From assembly GCA_050289805.1 (NCBI GenBank), contig JBNKGL010000019.1, positions 1-64,000 on the forward strand: 64,000 nucleotides of DNA. The letters run 5' to 3'. The notes beneath the pieces are model-generated. The model saw only the letters and a list, made by a program, of their open reading frames with translations. It was not told the DNA's origin and searched no databases. Position 1 is the stretch's first letter. The number at the start of each line of letters is the position of its first letter. This stretch comes from JAUILA01 sp050289805. Lineage in GTDB: Bacteria; Bacteroidota; Bacteroidia; Cytophagales; Cyclobacteriaceae. Position numbers and translations under genes: made by a program. Below, piece after piece: positions 36,593 through 45,379 of the stretch.

Positions 36593-37773
36593 TGGTGTTA
36601 CTGGAAAAAATAAAAGGTCTCGCAAAAGATTTACACCCCGAGGTTGTCAGGTTACGGCGGCACCTTCATGCGAATCCTGAGCTTAGCTACCAGGAATTTG
36701 AAACTGCCCGTTTCGTGGCAGACACGCTGAAATCCATGGGCCTGGAGCCTGTTGAGGGGATTGCCGGAACAGGTGTTAGCGCACTCATTGAAGGCAAAAA
36801 CCCTGGGAGCAGGACCATAGCCCTCCGTGCAGACCTGGATGCACTTCCGATCACCGAAAAAAACGATGTGCCGTACAAATCCACAAACGAGGGAGTAATG
36901 CATGCTTGTGGGCATGACGTTCATACCTCTTCCCTGTTGGGTACGGCCATGATCCTTACACAACTTAAGGATGAATTTGAAGGAACCATCAAACTGATCT
37001 TTCAGCCGGGTGAGGAAAAAAATCCAGGGGGAGCATCTCTGATGATCAAGGAGGGAATCCTTGAATCGCCTCGACCGGACAAGATATTCGGCCAGCATGT
37101 AATGCCCCTGCTGCCCGTCGGCAAGATCGGGTTCAAACCCGGAATGTACATGGCGAGTGCAGATGAGATATACCTGACGGTACACGGTAAGGGTGGCCAT
37201 GGAGCGATACCGGAGATGGCGATTGATCCTGTGCTGATCGCCTCCCATATCATTGTTGGACTCCAGCAGATCATCAGCCGGAATTCGAACCCAAAAAAAC
37301 CTTCGGTACTATCCTTTGGAAAAGTGATCGCCAACGGGGCCACGAATATCATCCCGGATAAAGTGGAAATTGCCGGTACTTTTCGTGCGTTGGATGAGGA
37401 ATGGCGTGCAAAAGCCCACATTTTGATCCGCCAGATGGCAGAACATATCGCGCTTGGAATGGGCGGCTCCTGTGATGTGAATATCGATCGGGGATATCCA
37501 TTCTTGAAGAATGATGAGGACCTTACAGCCCGGGCACGTCAATATGCGGAGGCATATGTAGGTAGTGAGAATGTCGTAGATCTTGATATATGGATGGGTG
37601 CGGAGGATTTTTCCTACTACTCACAGGAATTACCCGCATGTTTTTACCGGCTGGGAACACGTAATGAAGCCCGTGGGATCACCAGCTATGTACACACCCC
37701 AACATTCGATATTGATGAAAAAGCATTGGAAACAGGTATCGGCCTGATGGCCTGGATGGCAATCAATGCCTAG
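36592..37773 (+). CDS. M20 family metallo-amidohydrolase
   Basis: A 393-residue enzyme of the hippurate/indole-acetyl amino acid hydrolase group. Metal-binding motifs are MHACGHDVHTSSLLG (about residues 103-117), FQPGEEKNPGGA (the catalytic Glu), and the C-terminal GAEDFSYYSQELPACFYRLG. It should cleave an N-acyl or amide bond with a dinuclear zinc or nickel centre. The natural substrate is unknown; related enzymes cut N-acyl amino acids or diaminopimelate derivatives. It overlaps the SPOR gene by a base and ends four bases into the convergent PiT-like gene. Confidence 0.9.
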   Translation: MVLLEKIKGLAKDLHPEVVRLRRHLHANPELSYQEFETARFVADTLKSMGLEPVEGIAGTGVSALIEGKNPGSRTIALRADLDALPITEKNDVPYKSTNEGVMHACGHDVHTSSLLGTAMILTQLKDEFEGTIKLIFQPGEEKNPGGASLMIKEGILESPRPDKIFGQHVMPLLPVGKIGFKPGMYMASADEIYLTVHGKGGHGAIPEMAIDPVLIASHIIVGLQQIISRNSNPKKPSVLSFGKVIANGATNIIPDKVEIAGTFRALDEEWRAKAHILIRQMAEHIALGMGGSCDVNIDRGYPFLKNDEDLTARARQYAEAYVGSENVVDLDIWMGAEDFSYYSQELPACFYRLGTRNEARGITSYVHTPTFDIDEKALETGIGLMAWMAINA

Positions 37774-38903
37774 TATCCGAAATATTCGAGGATTTGTTTA
37801 CGCATACTGTCATTGGCAAGGAATGCGAGGAACAATGAAATAACCAGACCAATAAAAGCTTTGGAGGCATCCTTAAAAATCATCAGTGCCGCCTTTCTAC
37901 TATTTCTCTTTCTGATTTTCTTTCTTTTCTTATTTATGGCAATTGCCAATTCCCTTCCACCCAGAAGACCAATGAAAACCCAGGTAGTACTGATGGGAAT
38001 ATTACTTTGAATCTTCAGATAATAGATCAGTCCGGCATAAACAAAATCAACGAGTGTTGCCGCGCGAATGTCTGACACACCTGCCTTCTCATCTACAATA
38101 GATTGTATCTTATCGCCTTTCAAGTAAAATAACAGACCCAAACCAATGAAAATGGTGGAAGCAAATGCAATGAATTGATTTAACGTCAGTTGTCTCGGGA
38201 GGTAGATTGCGATATTGGCCGCATCCTGCATGATCCAGAATGACCATAGGGCACCACTTGTAATCCACTGAAGCGGAAGCCATATGTCAGACGGTTTGCC
38301 TTTAAATACCTGCTTTGCATACCGCGTAATAACAAACCAGATTACAATGGCAGCAACGAATGCCATTAAATAGCCACCAAGACTTTTTGTCATTACACTC
38401 ATAATCGCTTCGTTCTTCGTTGAAAAAGAACTCAGCAATAAAAAAGTGGTTGACACCGGCATCCTTGCCCGTGTAAGTATGAGCAATACAATGGGAGCGG
38501 CTAATTGAAGAAAGTTAAATTCTGTTGGGCTTTCTGAAAATCCCTTAACAGAAAGTCGCTGATACGTAACGTCTCCGCCGTAATTTATCCAGCTGTATGT
38601 AACAGTCAGAACAAAGATCAATCCCATGAATAACCACAGGAAATACCATTTGCGCTTCTTATTAGAAGCAATGAAAGTTCCAATGGTTTGAATACTGTCA
38701 TTGGCAATGGCTGAATAAGCCGCCAGACCAAAACCCACCCACATGGCAATTTGAGGATATGGATAAATTGCCCCGACCAGCAATACTAAAAAACCAACAA
38801 TAATTAGAAAAGAACGCTCTTCCCTGGCCAGGTCAAACACCTGATATACCAGTTTGGCGAGGTTGGATGATTCTACTTTTTGATTTGCTTTTTTTGCTGC
38901 CAT
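37770..38903 (-). CDS. PiT-like membrane protein (divergent phosphate transporter family)
   Basis: The 377-residue protein has about nine or ten membrane helices. Two repeats resemble the duplicated PiT (PHO4) signature. The first reads YSAIANDSIQTIGTFIASNKKRKW and the second is the pair RMPVSTTFLLLSSF and NIPISTTWVFIGLLGGRELA, recalling the PVSTTH segment of phosphate permeases. The usual GANDVANA is only partly kept, so the substrate may differ. It is divergent from a Na/Pi symporter 225 bases away, a context that supports a phosphate link. The family call is inference from short motifs. Confidence 0.6.
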   Translation of the reverse strand: MAAKKANQKVESSNLAKLVYQVFDLAREERSFLIIVGFLVLLVGAIYPYPQIAMWVGFGLAAYSAIANDSIQTIGTFIASNKKRKWYFLWLFMGLIFVLTVTYSWINYGGDVTYQRLSVKGFSESPTEFNFLQLAAPIVLLILTRARMPVSTTFLLLSSFSTKNEAIMSVMTKSLGGYLMAFVAAIVIWFVITRYAKQVFKGKPSDIWLPLQWITSGALWSFWIMQDAANIAIYLPRQLTLNQFIAFASTIFIGLGLLFYLKGDKIQSIVDEKAGVSDIRAATLVDFVYAGLIYYLKIQSNIPISTTWVFIGLLGGRELAIAINKKRKKIRKRNSRKAALMIFKDASKAFIGLVISLFLAFLANDSMRKQILEYFGY

Positions 38904-39128
38904 TGAAGCCGTGCAGTTTTGCAGCTGTAAACTTAGTGATATCTGGTAAAAATGTAATATTAATTAATTGTTAAGAAATCAAGGGTTAATATTCTTACAT
39001 ATCCCAACCAACCCCAAAAACGGCTGTAAAGCATTTTTTTACTTGATATCATTAACATTGCCTTAAAATTGAGAACTTCAATATCATTATAATGTGAGTA
39101 ACTTCGCGAACTTCAAGTAGTGTAATTT

Positions 39129-40709
39129 GTGAACTCTTCAGGCAAGCGATATTCCTTCATTATAAGAATCCTGGTGATCATATCGGTGATCTTCACTTTC
39201 TTGTTCAGCATTGAATTAATGGGTGCATCTTTCAGCAGCCTGGGCGAAGAAGTAGCAGAATCCATCCTTACCGCAACATCAAACCCGTTCATAGGCTTAT
39301 TCATCGGTTTGCTTGTGACTGCCCTCATTCAAAGCAGTTCGACTACAACCTCAATGATCGTTGCGCTGGTAGCCGCCGGATCCATCACCCTTTCCAATGC
39401 GGTACCGATGATCATGGGTGCCAACATCGGAACCACATTAACAAGTACAATCGTTTCACTGGGTTATATCGCAAAACGGGATGAATTCAAACGTGCCATT
39501 GCCGCTGGAACTGTACATGATTTTTTTAATATACTCACGGTCCTAATCCTTTTCCCATTAGAATACTACTACGGTTTGATTTCCTTTCTGGCACAGGAAA
39601 TTACTTCAATGCTGAGGATTACAACTTCCGGCGCAGGTTCCGATGAAATAGGCTTCAAATTATTCAATTTGATTCCCGTTACCGGAGATATTGTTGAAAA
39701 AATCGGAATGCCCTTTGTAAGCATTGCACTTTCCTTTCTCCTGCTTTTCGGATCAATAAAAATTCTTTCCAATATCATTTCAAAAATTCTTATGGGTGAA
39801 TCCCAGGAGAAGTTGCGCTTATTCCTTTTTGAACAACCCTTCAAGTCATTTCTCTGGGGTATACTAGTGACAGGATCAGTGCAATCCAGTTCAGTAACAA
39901 CCTCACTCGTAGTACCATTCGCAGCGACAGGCAAGGTTCGCATGGAAGGAATTATGCCTTTTATTCTGGGCGCAAATATCGGAACGACCATTACAGCTTT
40001 CATTGCAGCCATGTTCAAGAGTGAACTGGTGGTGAGTATTGCCATTACCCATCTTATCTTTAATGTAATCGGGGTACTGATATTCTTGCCGATTCCATTC
40101 ATGCGGAAATCGCTGATTCGCCTGGCAGAATTATTTGGAGACCTCACCGCGCGGTACAGAATTACCGGCTTTCTTTATATCATCCTTACTTTTTTCCTGA
40201 TCCCCTTTACGCTCATTTATGCAAACCGTGAAACAGCTGTGGTGGAAGAACTGGTTTATACAGTATGGCAGGAAGGTAAAACTTCTGAAAAAAGTGTGCT
40301 TGCAAAAGTGAACCGAAAGGGAAAGGAACGCATCTGGGGAATGAATATTACGGGCGATGAAGGGACGCAAAGCAATATCTATGATATCTACCGGGATAAT
40401 AATATCATCTTTATTAATAATAATTTTTTCCTGATCAATAAACCCGGATTTTGCTGGGATGACGAAAAGCAGCGGGGTAAATTCAAAATGTGCATTGAAG
40501 GAATCCTGGATGAGGTAGAGATCAATGAGAACATGACCGTTGACTCTGTTCTGATCATCAAAAAAGAATATTATGAGCCCGAACCACTGGATTCCATTTC
40601 ATACAAATACTACCTGAGCGCCACCGAAAAACTCCTCATCCGGACGGAAAAAATGGATAAGAGTGGTAATATCCTCGAATACGAGCAATTAATAAACATA
40701 AAGAAATAG
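39129..40709 (+). CDS. Na/Pi cotransporter family protein with C-terminal extension
   Basis: A 526-residue protein. The transport part (about residues 1-365) has the two inverted QSSS repeats of the NptA/PF02690 family: ALIQSSSTTTSMIVALVAAG followed by MGANIGTTLTST, and VTGSVQSSSVTTSLVV followed by LGANIGTTITAFIAA. It should couple phosphate uptake or export to sodium. The remaining 160 residues are soluble, carry no PhoU domain that I can see, and are unlike the usual family C-terminus. The start is a GTG at 39129. Upstream, GAACTTCAA occurs twice (39073-39081 and 39108-39116), which may or may not matter. Confidence 0.88.
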   Translation: MNSSGKRYSFIIRILVIISVIFTFLFSIELMGASFSSLGEEVAESILTATSNPFIGLFIGLLVTALIQSSSTTTSMIVALVAAGSITLSNAVPMIMGANIGTTLTSTIVSLGYIAKRDEFKRAIAAGTVHDFFNILTVLILFPLEYYYGLISFLAQEITSMLRITTSGAGSDEIGFKLFNLIPVTGDIVEKIGMPFVSIALSFLLLFGSIKILSNIISKILMGESQEKLRLFLFEQPFKSFLWGILVTGSVQSSSVTTSLVVPFAATGKVRMEGIMPFILGANIGTTITAFIAAMFKSELVVSIAITHLIFNVIGVLIFLPIPFMRKSLIRLAELFGDLTARYRITGFLYIILTFFLIPFTLIYANRETAVVEELVYTVWQEGKTSEKSVLAKVNRKGKERIWGMNITGDEGTQSNIYDIYRDNNIIFINNNFFLINKPGFCWDDEKQRGKFKMCIEGILDEVEINENMTVDSVLIIKKEYYEPEPLDSISYKYYLSATEKLLIRTEKMDKSGNILEYEQLINIKK

Positions 40710-40809
40710 ACCGGATAAACAGCCGCGTCTAAATTGGAGTTATACTTCATAAACTGAAGGAAAGTATTTAATTTTCTGCTATATTAAATACGAGGCGAAG
40801 AAGCATCAC

Positions 40810-41142
40810 ATGAATATAATTGAGCACATAATCGGCCTGGTGGAATCCAAAATAGCCCTGGCAAAGCTGGAAGTAAAAGAGGAAGTATCTTCAATCGTTT
40901 CCCGCCTGGTAGTGGCAATGCTCATGTTTATACTTCTTTTTTTCATTTGGTTTTTCCTATGCATAGCACTGGGGATGCTCCTGAATGAACAATTTCATTC
41001 CAGCTTTTCCGGAACTCTCACCATTGCCGGTATTCATGCGCTTGTATTGATATTTCTTTACGTATTTCGCAAAAAACTCGGATTGAGAAAAGCAATTGCA
41101 AAAGGAATGGACCGAATATTATACACCGATGATGAAGACTAA
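40810..41142 (+). CDS. phage-holin-like small membrane protein (holin_3_6 type)
   Basis: The 110-residue protein has a charged amphipathic start (IEHIIGLVESKIALAKLEVKEEVS) and two membrane helices separated by a short loop, then a basic tail. This matches PF07332 'putative actinobacterial holin-X / holin superfamily III' proteins, which despite the name are usual chromosomal genes. It overlaps the next gene by 11 bases. Function unknown; no phage genes are nearby. Confidence 0.75.
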   Translation: MNIIEHIIGLVESKIALAKLEVKEEVSSIVSRLVVAMLMFILLFFIWFFLCIALGMLLNEQFHSSFSGTLTIAGIHALVLIFLYVFRKKLGLRKAIAKGMDRILYTDDED

Positions 41143-41500
41143 GGAAGAACTAAAGCGACAGTCGAAGTTTCATCAACAGGCGCTGGAACATGACTTGGAT
41201 GAAATTATTATAGAGGGCAAGCGCACCGCAAAGAAAGCCGCATATATCGCTGGCGGGGCTTTACTTGCATACCTGGTGGTACGTACACTTACACGAAAAA
41301 AAGTGGTGGTAAGCGAATCGGAGGATACCCGGAATATATACGCACCGTCGCCACAGAAATCGAGTGTTGTAGGAACCATGGGAAAAATGATATTAACAGA
41401 GGTTGCCATTATGGGAATGAAACTGGCCAAAGAAAAGGTGAAAGACTACATTGATAATCTAATGGAATCTGATGAAAATTCAGGAAACACTACAAAATAA
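41132..41500 (+). CDS. hypothetical membrane-anchored protein after the holin-like gene
   Basis: The start is placed at the second of two adjacent ATG codons (41129/41132), giving 122 residues, in the stop region of the holin-like gene. A charged helical start is followed by one hydrophobic helix (KKAAYIAGGALLAYLVVRTL) and an amphipathic tail with KMILTEVAIMGMKLAKEKVKDY. It resembles small YqjD/DUF883-like membrane partners found with such holin-like proteins, but the match is weak. It overlaps the GGGP synthase gene by 29 bases. Confidence 0.65.
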   Translation: MKTKEELKRQSKFHQQALEHDLDEIIIEGKRTAKKAAYIAGGALLAYLVVRTLTRKKVVVSESEDTRNIYAPSPQKSSVVGTMGKMILTEVAIMGMKLAKEKVKDYIDNLMESDENSGNTTK

Positions 41501-42233
41501 TCTGGAGACCGGCCGTAAGGCGCTTGCAGTGCTTATCGATCCCGATAAAGTGAACACACCCAATGAACTTGCGCCCATTCTTCGAATGGCCAGTGAATGC
41601 TATGTTGATTTTCTCTTTGTTGGCGGAAGCCATCTGATGCAGAATAATCTGTCGGATGTGATTTCTGAAATCAAGCAAAGTACCGATACCCCTGTAGTCC
41701 TGTTCCCCGGAAGTACCATGCAGATCGACAAAAAAGCAGATGCAATTCTTTTCCTTAGTCTGATTTCGGGGCGTAATCCGGAACTGCTCATCGGGCAGCA
41801 TGTGGTGGCAGCCCCCATCCTTAAAAACAGCGGACTTGAAATAGTCCCTACAGGTTATATGCTCATCAGCAATGAACGCAATTCTTCGGTTGCTTATATG
41901 AGTAACACTGCACCCATTCCCCCCGATAAATACAGTGTGGCTGCCTCAACGGCTATGGCAGGTGAAATGCTTGGATTGAATACCATTTATATGGATGCGG
42001 GCAGTGGCGCCCCCGAAATTATTCCACCGAGGATGATCTCCGCGGTACGTAAAAACATTTCTCTTCCCTTAATCATCGGCGGTGGAATCAATTCTGTTGA
42101 AAAAGCAAGAAAGATACTGGATGCCGGAGCTGACGTGATCGTAATTGGCAATGCGTTTGAAAAAAACCCCGACCTAATGATCGGGGTTTCTGAATTAATT
42201 TATACCAGTAACAGGACGTTAGACGTTCATTAG
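41472..42233 (+). CDS. geranylgeranylglyceryl/heptaprenylglyceryl phosphate synthase
   Basis: The 253-residue TIM-barrel enzyme joins a polyprenyl diphosphate to glycerol-1-phosphate. Family signatures are ALAVLIDPDKVN at the N-terminus, FLFVGGSHLMQNNL, VLFPGSTMQID, YMDAGSGAPEII and LIIGGGINSVEKARKILDAGADVIVIGNAFE, which bind the phosphate. The protein is known from archaea and from many Bacteroidota, where the product and its purpose are unsettled. The gene overlaps its upstream neighbour and ends within the convergent AraC gene. A minus-strand terminator lies in its last codons. Confidence 0.92.
   Translation: MKIQETLQNNLETGRKALAVLIDPDKVNTPNELAPILRMASECYVDFLFVGGSHLMQNNLSDVISEIKQSTDTPVVLFPGSTMQIDKKADAILFLSLISGRNPELLIGQHVVAAPILKNSGLEIVPTGYMLISNERNSSVAYMSNTAPIPPDKYSVAASTAMAGEMLGLNTIYMDAGSGAPEIIPPRMISAVRKNISLPLIIGGGINSVEKARKILDAGADVIVIGNAFEKNPDLMIGVSELIYTSNRTLDVH
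42160..42189 (-). terminator. Rho-independent terminator of the AraC gene, inside the GGGP synthase coding region
   Basis: A perfect nine-base-pair stem, AAACCCCGA (42164-42172) and TCGGGGTTT (42181-42189), with an eight-base loop. On the minus strand it is followed by a T run continuing to 42160. It starts 30 bases after the stop of the AraC gene at 42219. The convergent gene is translated through it (residues in the FEKNPDLMIGV segment). Confidence 0.75.
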
Positions 42234-43139
42234 TGTTTCCCGCTTGCGCATCTTGCCTGCAGGTATGCCGTACATCATTTTGAATCGTCTGCAGAAATAG
42301 GCAGTATCCTTGTATCCGCATGACTTTCCAATTTCACGAATACTCATTTTAGTGGTTCGAAGAAGATCTACGGCATGTTCCATCCGCTGATATTCGATGT
42401 AATCCTGGGGATTTATGCCGGTAAGCGTTTTGAAATACTGGCCCACATAATCCTCTGAAACATCGGCAATTTCTGAAAGACGCTTATTGGTTAACTCACC
42501 GTCCAGATTGTCCTTAATAAATTTTAACAATGAAATAAGGCGCGGGTCCTTGAAGTAGGTACTGTTTGTAGTCATTTGCTCCACAAACAACTGTTTGGTT
42601 AGAATATGCCGGATGATTTCGATACACAATAGCTCGGTTCTCAACTTGATCATTCGCTGACTTCCCACCAAAGATTGGGATTGCTCCTTCATGATTTCAT
42701 AGATCAGCGTATTCACCTTTGGATTTTCAATCGAGAATGGAGGAATATCAAGGGTGGAAAAGAAATTGACCGTGTCGAAGACCTTAGTTTCAAAAACGAC
42801 CATCGAAAAATCGGCCACTATTTGCTCATCCGGCCTGCCATCTGTATTGAAGAATTCCATCTGGCGATACCCAAACTCTTCCTGTGTAAGCTCCGCATCC
42901 AGATTTGCCGGATCACCAAAAAGAATGGGCTGAACCTTTCCCGCAGGAATGAACAGCGCATGCCCCTCCTTTAATTCATTACGGTCTTCACCATATTGAA
43001 GCCTTCCCCTCTTAAGAATTAAGATGGCATTGTCCGTTTCCTGATAATCTACGATTTGGAACGGACTGTTTACGATTACGTTATTGGATTTCAGGTATCT
43101 GATACCTAAAGATTCGATGATTTTGTTGTAGTCTTCCAT
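42219..43139 (-). CDS. AraC family transcriptional regulator
   Basis: The start is placed at the ATG at 43139 (306 residues); the frame upstream to 43184 looks non-coding. The N-terminal 190 residues form a cupin-like sensing domain with ILILKRGRLQYGEDRNELKEGHALFIPAGKVQ. The C-terminal part is a complete AraC-type DNA-binding domain: NKRLSEIADVSEDYVGQYFKTLTGINPQDYI and IREIGKSCGYKDTAYFCRRFKMMYGIPAGKMRK. The targets are unknown. It ends with a terminator at 42189-42160 and overlaps the convergent GGGP synthase gene by 15 bases. Confidence 0.9.
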   Translation of the reverse strand: MEDYNKIIESLGIRYLKSNNVIVNSPFQIVDYQETDNAILILKRGRLQYGEDRNELKEGHALFIPAGKVQPILFGDPANLDAELTQEEFGYRQMEFFNTDGRPDEQIVADFSMVVFETKVFDTVNFFSTLDIPPFSIENPKVNTLIYEIMKEQSQSLVGSQRMIKLRTELLCIEIIRHILTKQLFVEQMTTNSTYFKDPRLISLLKFIKDNLDGELTNKRLSEIADVSEDYVGQYFKTLTGINPQDYIEYQRMEHAVDLLRTTKMSIREIGKSCGYKDTAYFCRRFKMMYGIPAGKMRKRETLMNV

Positions 43140-43260
43140 CACAATTCCCTTATATGTCATTAAAAATAAACAATAAATCCACAATTACTGCATTATTCTA
43201 AGGAATATTGTAATATTCCCAGAACAGTAATTTCCAACCATCGACACTTCAAATAATCAA

Positions 43261-44403
43261 TTAACTATCCAGCAGGCCTCGCGCGATCACAATTCGCTGA
43301 ATTTCAGAGGTCCCCTCATAGATCTGTGTAATTTTAGCATCCCGCATAAGCCGTTCTACGTGATACTCTTTTACATATCCATAACCTCCATGAACCTGTA
43401 CTGCTTCAACTGTAACCTTCATGGCTACTTCAGAAGCATAAAGTTTGGCCATCGACCCTGCTTGTGCAAAATCCTTTCCCTGGTCCTTCAGGAAAGCAGC
43501 CTTTAAACATAACATACGGGCTGCTTCAATTTCAGTTGCCATATCAGCAAGCTTAAACTGAATCGCCTGGTGATGGGCGATCTTTTTGCCAAAAGCCTTA
43601 CGTTCCTGTGAATAGGCAAGTGCCAGCTCATAAGCCCCGGAAGCAATACCTAATGCCTGCGCGGCTATTCCTATTCGTCCGCCATTCAATGTAGTCATGG
43701 CAAACTTGAACCCGAATCCATCATCACCAATACGGTTCTCTTTTGGAACCTTCACATCTGTAAACATCAGTGAATGTGTATCAGAACCACGGATTCCGAG
43801 CTTATCTTCCTTCTTGCCTACGACAAAGCCAGGCATATCCTTTTCCACGATTAGGGCATTGATACCCTTATGTCCTTTTTCAGCATGGGTTTGTGCCATT
43901 ACTATGTAAACTGAGGCACTGTTTCCATTGGTGATCCAGTTCTTGGTACCGTTAAGGAGGTAATGGTCGCCCATATCTTCTGCTGTCGTTCGCTGACTGG
44001 TCGCATCCGAACCGGCTTCAGGCTCAGAAAGGCAGAAGGCTCCAATGATCTCACCTGTGGCCAGTCGCTTCAGGTATTTTTCTTTTTGCTCTTCAGTTCC
44101 GAATTTCTCAAGGCCCCAGCAAACAAGGGAATTATTCACAGACATGGATACTGAACATGATGCGTCAATCTTGGAAATTTCCTCCATTGCCAGCACGTAG
44201 GATACCGTGTCCATACCACCCCCGTTATATTTCGGATCCACCATCATTCCCATGAATCCCAATTCTCCCATTTTGCGGATTTGTTCCGCGGGAAATTGCT
44301 GTTTATTATCCCTTTCAATAACACCTGGCAATAGTTCAGTTCTTGCAAAATCACGTGCCGCATCACGCACCGCCATCTGTTCTTCTGTAAGATCAAAATT
44401 CAT
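43261..44403 (-). CDS. acyl-CoA dehydrogenase
   Basis: The 380-residue FAD enzyme makes the trans-2,3 double bond in acyl-CoA and passes electrons to ETF. It shows GAFCLSEPEAGSDATSQRTTAE, KNWITNG, and the C-terminal ending QVHGGYGYVKEYHVERLMRDAKITQIYEGTSEIQRIVIARGLL. The catalytic base is the Glu in IYEGTSEIQ, as in short- and medium-chain enzymes. Length is normal for the group; chain-length preference cannot be read. It is transcribed alone. Confidence 0.95.
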   Translation of the reverse strand: MNFDLTEEQMAVRDAARDFARTELLPGVIERDNKQQFPAEQIRKMGELGFMGMMVDPKYNGGGMDTVSYVLAMEEISKIDASCSVSMSVNNSLVCWGLEKFGTEEQKEKYLKRLATGEIIGAFCLSEPEAGSDATSQRTTAEDMGDHYLLNGTKNWITNGNSASVYIVMAQTHAEKGHKGINALIVEKDMPGFVVGKKEDKLGIRGSDTHSLMFTDVKVPKENRIGDDGFGFKFAMTTLNGGRIGIAAQALGIASGAYELALAYSQERKAFGKKIAHHQAIQFKLADMATEIEAARMLCLKAAFLKDQGKDFAQAGSMAKLYASEVAMKVTVEAVQVHGGYGYVKEYHVERLMRDAKITQIYEGTSEIQRIVIARGLLDS

Positions 44404-44432
44404 AGGTTCCTTTGATTTTTAGAGTGAATAAA

Positions 44433-44460
44433 TAAAAAACGGGGCTCCGAAAAGCCCCGC
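44433..44460 (-). terminator. Rho-independent terminator of the zinc peptidase gene
   Basis: CGGGGCT (44440-44446) pairs with AGCCCCG (44453-44459) around a CCGAAA loop; on the minus strand it runs into a T-rich stretch. It lies 27 bases beyond the stop of the YugP-type gene. Confidence 0.85.
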
Positions 44461-44486
44461 AAAAATACAATTTTTTAATGAAATTT

Positions 44487-45179
44487 TTAATCCCGACCGC
44501 CAAGAAACAGGGACAGGTAATACAGTAATGTGGCTAAGGAACCAAGTGCTGCAATTACGTAGGTCATTGCTGCCCACTTCAACGCATCCTTTGCCATATA
44601 CAGTTCCTCGCTATTCACAATATTCCGTTCATTTATCCACGCGAGCGCCCGCTTGCTTGCATCGAACTCAACCGGCAGCGTTACAAATGCAAACAGGGTA
44701 AATACTCCGTAACAGACGATAAATACCGTGAGTGCAACATTGATCCCGAAAGTACCAAGAAACGCACTTCCAAAAAGCATTGCGAAAAATACCACATTGA
44801 TGATCTTCGCACTCGCATTCTGAATCGGAACCATGGCCGACCGAAACTGCAACATACTGTAGGCAGTGGCATGCTGAACAGCATGACCACATTCATGGGA
44901 GGCAATGGCTGCCGCCGCCGCGTTCCTTCCATGGTACACTTCCTCACTTAAATTCACCGTTTTATTGGCGGGATTGTAGTGGTCGGTAAGTTTTCCTTTT
45001 ACCGACGTAACCTGCACATCATGTATACCATGATCTGCCAGCATCAGCTTTGCGATCTCTGCCCCGGATAGGTCCTTTTCCAGGTGTGTCTTGCTGTATT
45101 TCTTGAATTTGCTTTTCAGTCTGTAACTGATCGCCATACTGGCAATCCCGAAAACAATAAAAATGATCCACAATAACAT
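44487..45179 (-). CDS. YugP-type zinc metallopeptidase (Zn_peptidase_2)
   Basis: A 230-residue integral membrane peptidase. The zinc site is ASHECGHAVQHATAYSML (HExxH, about residues 112-129), preceded by NPANKTVNLSEEVYHGRN and flanked by three or four membrane helices. This matches the DUF/PF04298 family typified by B. subtilis YugP; substrates are not known. It has its own terminator and a 200-base upstream gap (45180-45379) that holds several TGTCA-type half-sites but no gene. Confidence 0.9.
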   Translation of the reverse strand: MLLWIIFIVFGIASMAISYRLKSKFKKYSKTHLEKDLSGAEIAKLMLADHGIHDVQVTSVKGKLTDHYNPANKTVNLSEEVYHGRNAAAAAIASHECGHAVQHATAYSMLQFRSAMVPIQNASAKIINVVFFAMLFGSAFLGTFGINVALTVFIVCYGVFTLFAFVTLPVEFDASKRALAWINERNIVNSEELYMAKDALKWAAMTYVIAALGSLATLLYYLSLFLGGRD

Positions 45180-45379
45180 ATATCGTTAATTTAAATTTTT
45201 CATTCTTTCAATTATGGATGTAGACGTATACTCCTGTATGAACGGGAACGTCCGTACCTCTCGTCCATTTCATAACAATTTCTGCACCAACAAAATTTTC
45301 TGTCAATTAGTCATCCCACATGACCAAAATGTCAGGTTTTACCGTACTGAACAGGTTCAGCGGGTGTCGTGGCATCAGC

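Noticed and set aside
39044..39051. TGATATCA palindrome before the Na/Pi gene as a CRP/FNR site
   Set aside because: It lacks the four-base spacer between half-sites seen at nos.
40810..41142. Holin-like gene as sign of a prophage
   Set aside because: No other phage gene is nearby; this family is common in normal chromosomes.
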